From the NCBI GenBank assembly GCA_016177355.1, contig JACOVL010000071.1, forward strand, positions 1 through 18,780: a stretch of 18,780 bases of DNA. The letters run 5' to 3'. A program made the position numbers and the translations under genes. A model generated the notes under the pieces. The model was not told the origin of the DNA. It worked only from the letters and a program-made list of their open reading frames with translations, and did not search any database. Positions 1 through 6,614 of this stretch are shown one piece after another. Source of the stretch: Betaproteobacteria bacterium. GTDB lineage: Bacteria; Pseudomonadota; Gammaproteobacteria; Burkholderiales; SG8-41. Each line of letters starts with the position of its first letter. Position 1 is the stretch's first letter.

Positions 1-40
1 TCAACAACGCTTCACTTTTTAGCATTTTTTCGCGTGACAT
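1..40 (-). CDS. Possible start of first cassette gene, cut by window edge
   Basis: An open frame of 13 codons starts with ATG at 40 on the minus strand and runs off the left edge (MSREKMLKSEALL). It lies about 75 bases downstream, in cassette orientation, of the attI-like core at 111-117, where the first gene cassette of an integron array would sit. The DNA is AT-richer than the genes to the right, as cassettes often are. There is no clear Shine-Dalgarno sequence, and 13 codons without a stop prove little. A second in-frame ATG lies at 25. Function cannot be guessed. Confidence 0.3.
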   Translation of the reverse strand, partial: MSREKMLKSEALL

Positions 41-110
41 TCTGTAATTGTTTGTGAGAATTCGTAGCACGCGTACTTTTTCTTTCTCGCTGTTCGTGGC
101 ACCTATCGGG

Positions 111-117
111 ACTTAAC
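111..117 (-). other. attI: attI-like recombination core (GTTAAGT on minus strand)
   Basis: The minus strand reads GTTAAGT from 117 to 111, which fits the integron core GTTRRRY. It lies 139 bases upstream of the probable integrase start and faces away from it, the normal place and orientation of attI. Recombination would fall between G117 and T116. The ten bases before the core (minus strand TCTATTTCAC) match 8 of 10 positions of those before the second candidate site at 17542. A seven-base motif alone is weak; position and this match are the support. Confidence 0.5.
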
Positions 118-256
118 GTGAAATAGAAACCCTAAAAGGCGAGTTTAAACTTGCCTCGGATTGAATGTCTGCGTCAACTTATCGCAAATTCAAAGCGTTG
201 AAACCCTATACCGAAAAGGAAGCAAGCTGCTCAATGTATCGGTAGTGGAAATTCAT

Positions 257-1312
257 ATGTCATATCAAATAGTTAAGTCGACTGCGCCAGAATCGCCGCG
301 CCTTCTCGACCGGGTGCGGGATGCCATCCGGCGACTGCACTACAGCTACCGCACGGAGCAAAGCTATATCCACTGGATAAAGCGCTTTATTTATTTCCAC
401 GGAAAACGTCATCCCGCTGATATGGGGGCGGTGGAAGTGACAGCCTTTCTTACCCACTTGGCACGCGAGCGGTCCGTCGCTTCCTCGACTCAGAATCAAG
501 CGCTCAACGCTTTGCTGTTCCTCTACGGACAGGTGTTGGGCAAGAGCTTGCCTTGGATGGACGGGATTGAGCGCGCGAAACGTCCCGTGAGAGTTCCTGT
601 CGTGCTGACGCGCGAGGAGGTGAAAGCGTTGCTGGCGCAGCTCGAGAGCACGAAATGGATCATGGCGGGCCTGCTCTACGGCGCCGGGCTGCGTTTGCGC
701 GAATGCCTGAAGTTGCGCGTGAAGGACGTGGACTTCGGCTACAAACAGATCGTGGTGCGGGATGGAAAAGGCTCCAAGGACCGCGTAACGATGTTGCCCG
801 CCGCACTAGTCGAGCCTTTACGTCAGCACCTGGTGCGGGTCAAACGGCTGCATGAGCGGGACCTGGAAGAGGGTTACGGCGAGGTCGAACTGCCGTACGC
901 GATCGATCGCAAATACCCGCGCGCGGGGCGCGATTGGGGCTGGCAGTATGTATTTCCTTCGATCAAGCGCTCGACGGATCCTCGGACCGGCATCATCCGC
1001 CGGCATCACGTTTTCGATTCGGTCATGCCGCGGGCCATAGGCGCTGCGGCGAGGGCTGCCGGTGTCGTCAAACCTGTCGGCTCACACACCTTGCGGCATT
1101 CGTTCGCAACCCATCTCTTGCAGTCCGGGTACGACATACGCACCGTGCAGGAATTGCTGGGGCACAGCGACGTGAGCACGACGATGGTCTACACCCACGT
1201 ACTGAACAAGGGCGGCCAAGGAGTCAAAAGCCCTCTTGATCTCGGAGAGCCGGATCAGCCGCCGGTGCTGCGGGATAACGCGGCGGAATACAGGGTGGTT
1301 ACTGGAATTTGA
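257..1312 (+). CDS. intI: Integron integrase (IntI-type tyrosine recombinase)
   Basis: Site-specific tyrosine recombinase that would insert and excise gene cassettes at attI and attC. From the ATG at 257 it has 351 residues. The SAM-like N-terminal core-binding domain covers about 14-105 and the catalytic domain about 115-320. The catalytic set is complete: R146 (GLRLRE), K171, H277 and R280 (HTLRH), H303 (LGHSD) and nucleophile Y312 (VYTHV). The stretch about 200-235, with YAIDRKYP and GWQYVFPS, is the extra segment that separates integron integrases from XerC/D. An in-frame TTG at 161 would add 32 residues unlike the family, so I prefer 257, although its ribosome site is poor. The gene appears intact. 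Its 3' end overlaps the convergent DM13 gene by 14 bases. Confidence 0.93.
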   Translation: MSYQIVKSTAPESPRLLDRVRDAIRRLHYSYRTEQSYIHWIKRFIYFHGKRHPADMGAVEVTAFLTHLARERSVASSTQNQALNALLFLYGQVLGKSLPWMDGIERAKRPVRVPVVLTREEVKALLAQLESTKWIMAGLLYGAGLRLRECLKLRVKDVDFGYKQIVVRDGKGSKDRVTMLPAALVEPLRQHLVRVKRLHERDLEEGYGEVELPYAIDRKYPRAGRDWGWQYVFPSIKRSTDPRTGIIRRHHVFDSVMPRAIGAAARAAGVVKPVGSHTLRHSFATHLLQSGYDIRTVQELLGHSDVSTTMVYTHVLNKGGQGVKSPLDLGEPDQPPVLRDNAAEYRVVTGI

Positions 1313-1784
1313 GCGCTGCGGGCGAGATCAGCACGCCGAACTGCTCGCACCAGATCACCACGCTGCCGAATTTCGCCAGATCGACGCCCGGCGGAACCGG
1401 GTAGTTCTGGCTGCCCTTGAAGGCCTTCAGCCGGCCGAGGTCCACGAACATGGTCCGGGCGACGTGGGTGGACGGAACCACATTTTTCTCCGGCACGAGG
1501 TAGACGTGGAACTTGGGCCCCGGCCCGACCTCGAAGTCGCTTTCGAGATGAACGAGGTCCTGGTACACCGTCACCTTGCCCTTGCCGTAGTGGATCGGGT
1601 CGCGGGAATTGGCGTGGATGAACATGCCGGCCGCCACCGTCTTCCTGGCGGACTTGTCGTCCACGCGCTCCGCGGCGACGATGTCCGCGAGAAATAGGTA
1701 CGGATAGAAGAATATTCCCAGTGCGAATCCGCCCGCCGTTCCCAGCAGAGTTCCGACCACGAAAATGACGATGGATTTTTTCAC
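1299..1784 (-). CDS. DM13-domain protein, membrane-anchored
   Basis: 161 residues with an N-terminal hydrophobic anchor (about 5-33) and a DM13 domain (about 50-158) facing the periplasm. DM13 domains have been proposed to take part in redox or electron-transfer steps; their chemistry is not settled. The typical central part (YQDLVHLES, then FHVYLVPE) and the late motif VVIWCEQFGVLIS with the conserved cysteine C146 are present. The start is GTG at 1784 with a weak ribosome site. It is the last gene of a minus-strand group after the anti-sigma factor, 47 bases away, so it may belong to the regulon of that sigma factor. Its stop lies inside the end of the convergent integrase gene. Confidence 0.85.
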   Translation of the reverse strand: MKKSIVIFVVGTLLGTAGGFALGIFFYPYLFLADIVAAERVDDKSARKTVAAGMFIHANSRDPIHYGKGKVTVYQDLVHLESDFEVGPGPKFHVYLVPEKNVVPSTHVARTMFVDLGRLKAFKGSQNYPVPPGVDLAKFGSVVIWCEQFGVLISPAALKFQ

Positions 1785-1802
1785 GACTTACCGGTCACGC
1801 TT

Positions 1803-1830
1803 CATCATGTCACGCAGCATCATGTCACGC
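1803..1830. repeat. 13-bp direct repeat, period 15
   Basis: CATCATGTCACGC occurs at 1803-1815 and again at 1818-1830, filling most of the gap between the anti-sigma and DM13 genes. On the minus strand an 11-codon frame (1823 to 1788, MMLRDMMKRDR) uses part of the repeat and stops three bases before the GTG of the DM13 gene. It could be a small leader peptide for coupled translation, or merely slippage-made repeat DNA. Confidence 0.6.
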
Positions 1831-1831
1831 T

Positions 1832-2542
1832 TCACAGGACCTTGACGCACTGGCCCTTGAAGATCACGGGGCCGGTGGGCGCGCCGGTGGGCGAGCCGCC
1901 CTTGGGCTCCACGCTCATCGCGATGCCCCAGGCTTCCCCCATTCTGCTCGCGAGCGCCCGCTTGAGCTTCATCGTCTGGTCCACGTCGGTCGTGATCAGG
2001 CCGAGTGAGACGGGAGCGGCCTTTCCCGGCGGCAGCATCCACAGCTCCCACTCCGTGCCGGGCGCCATGGTCGGGTGTTCCTGCACGACCTTGATCCGGA
2101 TGTACGGATCGCGCATCGCACTCATCTGCGGCCAGGACACCACCATCGCCGGCTGCCCTTTTTCATCGGCCATCACGGCGACCGTCGCCATCGGCGGCTC
2201 CGGTTGCGGCGCCATGCCGATGAAGGCCGCCAGCACCAGCGCGAAAGCGGTGCTGGCGACGGCGAGCCCGTGCCAGAAAGCGAGTCCCGCCCGGCCACCG
2301 CCACCGCGCGCCGCGACGGAGATGCGGCGCGCGAGTGCCTGCCACACCCGGGCGGGTGGCGCGATTTCGCCCGCCGCGGCGGCAAGCGGGGTCAGCCGCG
2401 CTTCCCACTCCGCGACCAGGCCCCTCAAGTCCGCGTCGTAGCGCAGCAGGGCCTGGAAGCGCGCCCGCGCGCGCCCGAGTAGCGTGCCCAGCACGTACTC
2501 GGCGGCGAGCTTGTCCCGAAGCTGTGGATTGCTGTATCTCAT
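1832..2542 (-). CDS. Anti-sigma factor, RskA/anti-sigma-K family
   Basis: 236-residue membrane protein that would hold the neighbouring ECF sigma factor inactive. The N-terminal cytoplasmic part (about 1-85, with LAAEYVLGTLLG) resembles the sigma-binding anti-sigma domain. One membrane segment lies at about 88-111. The periplasmic RskA C-terminal domain follows (about 115-235), with ELWMLPPG, GIAMSVEPKGGSPTGAPTGP and VIFKG, which are family hallmarks. I do not see a zinc-binding HxxxCxxC motif, so it is not a ZAS-type factor. The ATG overlaps the sigma stop by four bases (ATGA at 2539-2542), which implies translational coupling. The signal it senses is unknown. Confidence 0.88.
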   Translation of the reverse strand: MRYSNPQLRDKLAAEYVLGTLLGRARARFQALLRYDADLRGLVAEWEARLTPLAAAAGEIAPPARVWQALARRISVAARGGGGRAGLAFWHGLAVASTAFALVLAAFIGMAPQPEPPMATVAVMADEKGQPAMVVSWPQMSAMRDPYIRIKVVQEHPTMAPGTEWELWMLPPGKAAPVSLGLITTDVDQTMKLKRALASRMGEAWGIAMSVEPKGGSPTGAPTGPVIFKGQCVKVL

Positions 2543-3171
2543 GTTCCCGACAGGCAGCCCTTAAGGCGCTCCAGCCCTCTGCGCACCCAGGTCTTCACCG
2601 TGCCGAGCGGCTGCCGCATGTGGCTCGCCAGTTCCGAATGGCTCAGGCCGTGGAAGAACGCGAGCATGATGCTCTGGCGCTGCTTCGCCTCGAGCTGCTG
2701 CATGCAGCGCGCTAGGGCACTGGATTCGGCGGCGGACATCAACTGCTCCATCGGCCCCGGCGCGTCGTCCTGCCAGGCTTCGACCGCGATGTCGTATTCC
2801 TCGCCGCCCGTTTCCTGGTGCGGCCGGCGCAGCCAGTCGAGGCAGCGGTTCCGGACGATGCTGGTCATCCAGGTGAGCGGCGCGCTCTTCTGGACGGCGT
2901 AGTCCCCGGCGTGGTTCCAGATGTTGACGTAGCATTCCTGCAGCACCTCTTCGGCCCAGTCCTGTCTCCTCAATATACGCAGGGCGACCCCGAACAGTTT
3001 CGACGAGGTCAGGGCGTAAATGTCGGCGAATGCGCGCTGGTCGCGCAGGGAGCACCGGGCGAGCAGCCCGGCGAGCCGGGCGGCCAGCGCATCCGCTGCC
3101 GCACGTGAGGGCGGGAGGTCGTGAGGGCGGAAGGTGGACTCGGAACCCGCTCTCCCGGGTTTTTCGATCAC
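2539..3171 (-). CDS. ECF RNA polymerase sigma factor, SigK-like
   Basis: Alternative sigma factor of the extracytoplasmic-function group, 210 residues from GTG at 3171. Sigma region 2 lies at about 42-105 (LRDQRAFADIYALTS, then WAEEVLQECYVNIWNHAGDY) and region 4 at about 145-205 (GLSHSELASHM, GTVKTWVRRGLERLK). I chose GTG 3171 because it overlaps the stop of the preceding gene as GTGA (3168-3171) and has GGGGA six bases before it; GTG at 3192 would add seven residues but lacks a ribosome site. It is followed by its RskA-like anti-sigma factor, a standard pairing. Target promoters are not identifiable here. Confidence 0.88.
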   Translation of the reverse strand: MIEKPGRAGSESTFRPHDLPPSRAAADALAARLAGLLARCSLRDQRAFADIYALTSSKLFGVALRILRRQDWAEEVLQECYVNIWNHAGDYAVQKSAPLTWMTSIVRNRCLDWLRRPHQETGGEEYDIAVEAWQDDAPGPMEQLMSAAESSALARCMQQLEAKQRQSIMLAFFHGLSHSELASHMRQPLGTVKTWVRRGLERLKGCLSGT

Positions 3172-3719
3172 CGGTTTTTCCCCTGCTGCCACAGCACGTC
3201 GCCGCGCCCGGCATGGCGGTTCAGCACGCGCGCCAGCACGAACAGCAGGTCAGAGAGCCGGTTGAGGTAGGCGACCGTCACGGGCGCGGTTTTTTCCTTG
3301 CGCGAGAGCGTCACCAGCCGGCGCTCGGCGCGCCGGCACACCGTGCGCGCGACGTGGGCGAGGGCGCCCGCGCGCGCGCCGCCCGGCAGGATGAAGTCCT
3401 TGAGCGGCGGCAGGCCGGCGTTGAACCGGTCGAGCAAAGCTTCGAGCCGCGTCGCATGGGCCCGGGAGATGAGGGTGTGGCCGGGCCTGGAGAGCTCCCC
3501 GCCGAGGTCGAACAGGTCGTGTTGCGCATCGACCAGGCAGGCGCGCACGGCATCCGGCAACTCTTCGGCGAGCAGCGCGCCAAGAGCGCTGTTCAGCTCG
3601 TCCACCGCGCCGATCGCCTCGATGCGCGCGGCATCCTTCTTCACGCGCGAGCCGTCGGAGAGGCCGGTGGTCCCGCCGTCGCCGGTACGGGTATAGATTC
3701 TGGTGAGCCGGTTACCCAT
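3168..3719 (-). CDS. Cob(I)alamin adenosyltransferase, PduO type
   Basis: Transfers the adenosyl group of ATP to cob(I)alamin or cobinamide, giving adenosylcobalamin; cytoplasmic. 183 residues, the usual size for a single-domain PduO-type enzyme. The N-terminal ATP-binding motif YTRTGDGGTTGL is at about 9-20. VDELNSALG, the loop FILPGG and CRRAER with the conserved arginines follow. The ATG at 3719 is preceded by a minus-strand TATAAT at 3735-3730. It is the first gene of the minus-strand group with sigma factor, anti-sigma factor and DM13 protein. No other cobalamin gene is visible, so the link to the sigma factor may be only positional. Confidence 0.93.
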   Translation of the reverse strand: MGNRLTRIYTRTGDGGTTGLSDGSRVKKDAARIEAIGAVDELNSALGALLAEELPDAVRACLVDAQHDLFDLGGELSRPGHTLISRAHATRLEALLDRFNAGLPPLKDFILPGGARAGALAHVARTVCRRAERRLVTLSRKEKTAPVTVAYLNRLSDLLFVLARVLNRHAGRGDVLWQQGKNR

Positions 3720-3729
3720 GGGATGCGCA

Positions 3730-3735
3730 ATTATA
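3730..3735 (-). promoter_or_regulatory. Candidate -10 box (TATAAT) for adenosyltransferase operon
   Basis: TATAAT reads on the minus strand 11 bases before the adenosyltransferase ATG. No good -35 box is seen at the right distance. The spacing would give an almost leaderless transcript, so it is only a candidate. Confidence 0.35.
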
Positions 3736-3759
3736 ACGGCGCGCCGGCCGGCCCGCCGT

Positions 3760-3765
3760 TACAAT
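3760..3765 (+). promoter_or_regulatory. Candidate -10 box (TACAAT) for permease gene
   Basis: TACAAT lies 20 bases before the permease ATG at 3786 in the short divergent gap. No clear -35 box is seen, so support is limited to position and hexamer. Confidence 0.3.
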
Positions 3766-3785
3766 AAGGTTGTCGTCCCCCTCCC

Positions 3786-4742
3786 ATGAACAACAAAAAG
3801 CCCGCCATTCGCCGTCGTTTCCCGCGCCGGTGGGCCGCACTGTTCTTCACGTTCTACCCGCTGTTCGCGTGTGCGGCGGACGTCCCGGGGGCCGCTGCGC
3901 CATGGTGGGTCTGGCCGCTCGCGCTGTTCGTGGTGTGCTTCGCGCTGGGCACGATCGCCGTGCCCGCGGGTATCGGCGGGGGCGTGCTGTTCGTGCCGGT
4001 CGTCAGCGGATTTTTTCCATTTCACCTCGATTTCGTGCGCGGGGCGGGGCTGCTGGTGGCCCTGGCGGGGGCGCTGGCGGCGGCCCCGGGGTTGCTGCGC
4101 GCCGGGATGGCCGATATACGCCTGGGTTTGCCGCTCGCGCTGGTGGCTTCCGCGGGGGCGGTCGCCGGCGCGTTGATCGGCCTCGCGCTGCCCGCCCGCC
4201 TGGTGGAGACCGCGCTCGGCGTCACGATCCTATGCATCGCCGGCCTGATGTGGCGGGCCGGGGAATCCGAAATCCCCGCCGTTTCCAGGCCCGATCCGTT
4301 GGCGGCGGCGCTGCGCATCAACGGCATATTCCACGACCCGGCGCTGGGGCGCGAAATCGCCTGGCAGGCGCATCGCGCTCCGCTCGGGCTCGCGCTGTTC
4401 GCCGGCATCGGCGTGCTGGCCGGTGTGTTCGGGCTCGGCGCCGGCTGGGCGAATGTGCCCGCGCTCAACCTGGTGATGGGTGTGCCGCTGAAAGTCTCCG
4501 CCGGCACCAGCGGGTTCATCCTGTCCCTCGTCGATTCCTCCGCGGCCTGGGTCTACATCAACAAGGGGGCGTTGCTCGCGATCGTCGCGGTGCCTTCCGT
4601 GCTCGGCATCATGCTGGGCGCGCTCATCGGAGAACGCCTGCTGAAAATACTGAAGGCGTCCGCGATACGGCAACTCGTCATCTCGCTGCTGCTGCTGGCG
4701 GGTTTGCGGGTGCTCTCGAAGGGAATGGGATGGTGGATATGA
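3786..4742 (+). CDS. TauE/SafE-family membrane permease
   Basis: 318-residue inner-membrane protein of the TauE/SafE (DUF81) family, whose members move sulfite, sulfoacetate or other organosulfur anions. There is a cleavable-looking N-terminal segment (about 15-31, ending CAADVPG), then about eight hydrophobic segments in two halves. The family's glycine-rich repeat motifs are present: GIGGGVLFVPVV in the first half and GLGAGWANVPALNLVMG followed by SAGTSGFILSL in the second. The stop overlaps the start of the DUF1634-like gene by four bases (ATGA), so the two are co-translated and probably form one transporter. The substrate cannot be told from the sequence. Confidence 0.88.
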   Translation: MNNKKPAIRRRFPRRWAALFFTFYPLFACAADVPGAAAPWWVWPLALFVVCFALGTIAVPAGIGGGVLFVPVVSGFFPFHLDFVRGAGLLVALAGALAAAPGLLRAGMADIRLGLPLALVASAGAVAGALIGLALPARLVETALGVTILCIAGLMWRAGESEIPAVSRPDPLAAALRINGIFHDPALGREIAWQAHRAPLGLALFAGIGVLAGVFGLGAGWANVPALNLVMGVPLKVSAGTSGFILSLVDSSAAWVYINKGALLAIVAVPSVLGIMLGALIGERLLKILKASAIRQLVISLLLLAGLRVLSKGMGWWI

Positions 4743-5158
4743 GCGCTACGCCGCGGCCGGGAAGCCCATCCCCCGAGCAGTTGCGCTACGCGGGCATCCT
4801 CGGCGGCGGGTTGAAAGCCGGGTTAGTCGTGCTGATCGCCGGTTTCGCTGCTGCCCTGACCGGCGCGTTGCCCCTGCAGGTGCCCTTCGAGACCCTGTCC
4901 CGGTTGTGGGCGCTGCCGGTCGGGGATTACCTGCGCGAAACCGGGGCGCAGACCGGCTGGGACTGGCTGGCGCTGACCGGCAACGGCGACGTGCTGGGAC
5001 TGGCCGGCATCGCGCTGCTCGCCGGGATCTCGATACCGTGCCTGCTGGCGCTGGTCCCGCTCTACGCGGCGCGCAAGGACTGGAAATATCTGGTGATTAC
5101 GGTACTGCTGAGCGGCGTTCTGACGCTGGCTGCATCGGGTATCCTCGTGTCGCACTGA
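4739..5158 (+). CDS. DUF1634-type membrane protein, permease partner
   Basis: 139 residues with three hydrophobic segments (about 25-48, 78-100 and 114-135) and the DUF1634 pattern YAGILGGGLKAGLVVLIAGF. This family is often found directly after TauE/SafE permeases, as here, which suggests a subunit or partner role; the function itself is unproven. The ATG at 4739 overlaps the permease stop as ATGA; an ATG three codons earlier (4730) is also possible. The gene ends 67 bases before the cytochrome pair. Confidence 0.82.
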   Translation: MSATPRPGSPSPEQLRYAGILGGGLKAGLVVLIAGFAAALTGALPLQVPFETLSRLWALPVGDYLRETGAQTGWDWLALTGNGDVLGLAGIALLAGISIPCLLALVPLYAARKDWKYLVITVLLSGVLTLAASGILVSH

Positions 5159-5184
5159 GCGAGCGCCACCGCGAGATTTTTCGG

Positions 5185-5190
5185 TATAAT
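5185..5190 (+). promoter_or_regulatory. Candidate -10 box (TATAAT) for cytochrome c pair
   Basis: A perfect TATAAT lies 35 bases before the ATG at 5226, giving a leader of about 28 bases. The -35 region is not recognisable, so an activator may be needed if this is the promoter. Confidence 0.45.
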
Positions 5191-5225
5191 CGCGCGCAGA
5201 AGATCAACGACAAGAAAGACCGACA

Positions 5226-5576
5226 ATGAATATCCCCAGCATGGTTTACGTCGTGGCCGCCTGCAGCCTGGCCGGTATGGCGCTTCCGCTGCATGCCGCC
5301 GAAGCCGGCGATGCCGCCGCCGGCAAGGCCAAGACCTCGATGTGCGCCGGCTGCCACGGCATCGACGGCTACAAGACCGTGTTTCCGGAGGTCTACCACG
5401 TGCCCAAGCTCGGCGGCCAGCAGGCGGCCTATATCGTGAAGGCGCTGCAGGAGTACAAGGCGGGCAACCGCAACCATCCGACCATGCGCGCGATCGCGGC
5501 CAGCCTCACCGACAGGGACATGGCCGATCTCGCCGCCTATTACGCGTCCGGCGCCGTCAAGGCGGCGGCCAAGTAA
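5226..5576 (+). CDS. Small periplasmic cytochrome c (class I, c4/c553-like)
   Basis: Monohaem electron carrier of 116 residues. A signal peptide covers about 1-24 (cut near LHA/AE). The haem site is C40-A-G-C43-H44, and M87 (HPTMRAIA) is the likely sixth ligand. The pattern KLGGQQAAYIVKALQEYKAG followed by DMADLAAYYA is typical of the c4/c553 group. It is followed nine bases later by a second, similar cytochrome, so the pair resembles a split dihaem cytochrome c4. It has its own TATAAT upstream. Partners are unknown; the oxidase-like cluster starting at 8187 is one candidate. Confidence 0.92.
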   Translation: MNIPSMVYVVAACSLAGMALPLHAAEAGDAAAGKAKTSMCAGCHGIDGYKTVFPEVYHVPKLGGQQAAYIVKALQEYKAGNRNHPTMRAIAASLTDRDMADLAAYYASGAVKAAAK

Positions 5577-5585
5577 GGGGGGGAC

Positions 5586-5906
5586 ATGAACAAGCTGATC
5601 GCCATTATCTGTTGCCTGCTGCTCGGGGTGGCGCCGGCGCTCGCGGGCGACGCCGCCGCCGGCAAGGATAAATCCAAGACCTGCGCGGCGTGCCACGGGC
5701 CGGAGGGGAACACTCCGGCGGCGCCGGATTTCCCGCGGCTCGCCGGCCAGCATTATGACTACCTCGTGAAGGCCATCTCGGCCTACCAATCGGGCGCGCG
5801 CAAGAGCCCGGTCATGATGCCGATGGTCGAAAAACTGTCGAAGCGCGATATCGAGGACCTCGCGGAGTTTTATTCCCGGCAGCAGGGACTGGTCGTCAAA
5901 TACTGA
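5586..5906 (+). CDS. Small periplasmic cytochrome c, second of pair
   Basis: 106 residues with a signal peptide (about 1-20, ending PALA), haem site C33-A-A-C36-H37, and a late methionine-rich stretch (SPVMMPMV, about 75-81) that supplies the sixth ligand. RLAGQHYDYLVKAISAYQSG and DIEDLAEFYS parallel the preceding gene, so the two look like a tandem duplication. A run of seven G bases just before the ATG serves as ribosome site. The stop codon is part of a strong hairpin, so transcription probably ends here. Confidence 0.92.
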   Translation: MNKLIAIICCLLLGVAPALAGDAAAGKDKSKTCAACHGPEGNTPAAPDFPRLAGQHYDYLVKAISAYQSGARKSPVMMPMVEKLSKRDIEDLAEFYSRQQGLVVKY

Positions 5907-5934
5907 TAAAACGGACGCTGCGCGCCGTTTTATC
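5905..5934. terminator. Hairpin terminator between convergent genes
   Basis: GATAAAACGG (5905-5914) and CCGTTTTATC (5925-5934) form a perfect 10-bp stem with a 10-base loop. The A-rich and T-rich arms let it act in both directions, between the cytochrome pair and the response regulator. Confidence 0.85.
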
Positions 5935-5935
5935 T

Positions 5936-5978
5936 GCGCGCGTTCGAAAGGACGGGTGAAGCGCCTTTCAACGCGCGC
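5936..5978. terminator. Second GC-rich hairpin, tandem with the first
   Basis: The arms 5936-5951 (GCGCGCGTTCGAAAGG) and 5964-5978 (CCTTTCAACGCGCGC) pair over about 15 bases with one bulge. It begins right after the response regulator stop on the minus strand. It lacks a T run, so it may stabilise the transcript or assist the neighbouring terminator. Confidence 0.55.
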
Positions 5979-5981
5979 CCG

Positions 5982-6614
5982 TCAGGCGCGCCGCGCCGCC
6001 ACCAGCGCGGCTTCCACGCGGCTCCGCACCTGCAGCTTCTGCAGGATGTTGGTGATGTAGTGCTTGACGGTTTTTTCCGACAGGTGAATGCGGTCACCGA
6101 TCTCGCGGTTGGTAAGCCCTTGTCCCACGAGCTTGAGGATTTCAAGTTCCCGTTCGGTCAGTTCTTCGAGCGGATCGGCCGGTCGGGCACGCGTGTGCGC
6201 GACCAGGATGCCCGCTGCGAGTGACGGGGACACGTAAACTTCCCCTTGGGCGGTGGCGCGGACCACGTTGGCCAGTTCGCGCGCTGAAACCCCCTTAAGC
6301 ACATAACCGCGCGCCCCCGCTTTGAACGCCGCCAGCAGTTTGTCTTCATCCTCGGCAACGGTCAGCATGACGATCCTGGTTGCGGGACAGGCAGTAGTGA
6401 TCTTTTCGGCGGTGACCAGCCCGTCCCAGCCGGGCATGCCGATGTCGAGCAGCACCACGTCGGGCAGAAGGTCGCGCGCCAGGCGCAGCGCCTCCTCGCC
6501 GTTCGCGGCCTGGCCGACAATGGCGAAATCCGGTTCCGAGGCGAGCGAGTGCACGACGCCGTCCCGGAACAGGGGATGATCGTCCGCGACCAGGATCCGG
6601 ACCGGCTCACTCAT
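5982..6614 (-). CDS. NarL/LuxR-type response regulator
   Basis: 210-residue transcription factor. The receiver domain covers about 5-120, with acidic pair D11/D12, phosphorylation site D57 (VVLLDIGMPGWDG), and the later lysine in YVLKG. The LuxR-type helix-turn-helix covers about 145-205 (LTERELEILKLVGQGLTNREIGDRIHLSEKTVKHYITNILQKL is its region). Its start overlaps the sensor kinase stop by eight bases, so the two form a pair. The operon is divergent from the cupredoxin/CydA-like cluster, 170 bases away, and convergent with the cytochromes, which makes both candidate targets. No NarL heptamer pair could be assigned with confidence. Confidence 0.93.
   Translation of the reverse strand: MSEPVRILVADDHPLFRDGVVHSLASEPDFAIVGQAANGEEALRLARDLLPDVVLLDIGMPGWDGLVTAEKITTACPATRIVMLTVAEDEDKLLAAFKAGARGYVLKGVSARELANVVRATAQGEVYVSPSLAAGILVAHTRARPADPLEELTERELEILKLVGQGLTNREIGDRIHLSEKTVKHYITNILQKLQVRSRVEAALVAARRA

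Noticed and set aside
42..57. LexA-type box near CTGTAATTGTTTGTGA
   Set aside because: The first half fits CTGT, but the second half is GTGA and not ACAG, and it lies on the cassette side of the attI-like core, so SOS control of the integrase is not supported.
1803..1830. CRISPR-like repeat
   Set aside because: Only two copies, 13 bases long, with a two-base gap; no spacers and no cas genes.
3770..4738. Long plus-strand frame ahead of the DUF1634-like protein, as if one 462-residue protein
   Set aside because: Its first part is an Arg/Gly-rich shadow of the TauE/SafE gene; the real protein starts at the ATGA overlap at 4739.
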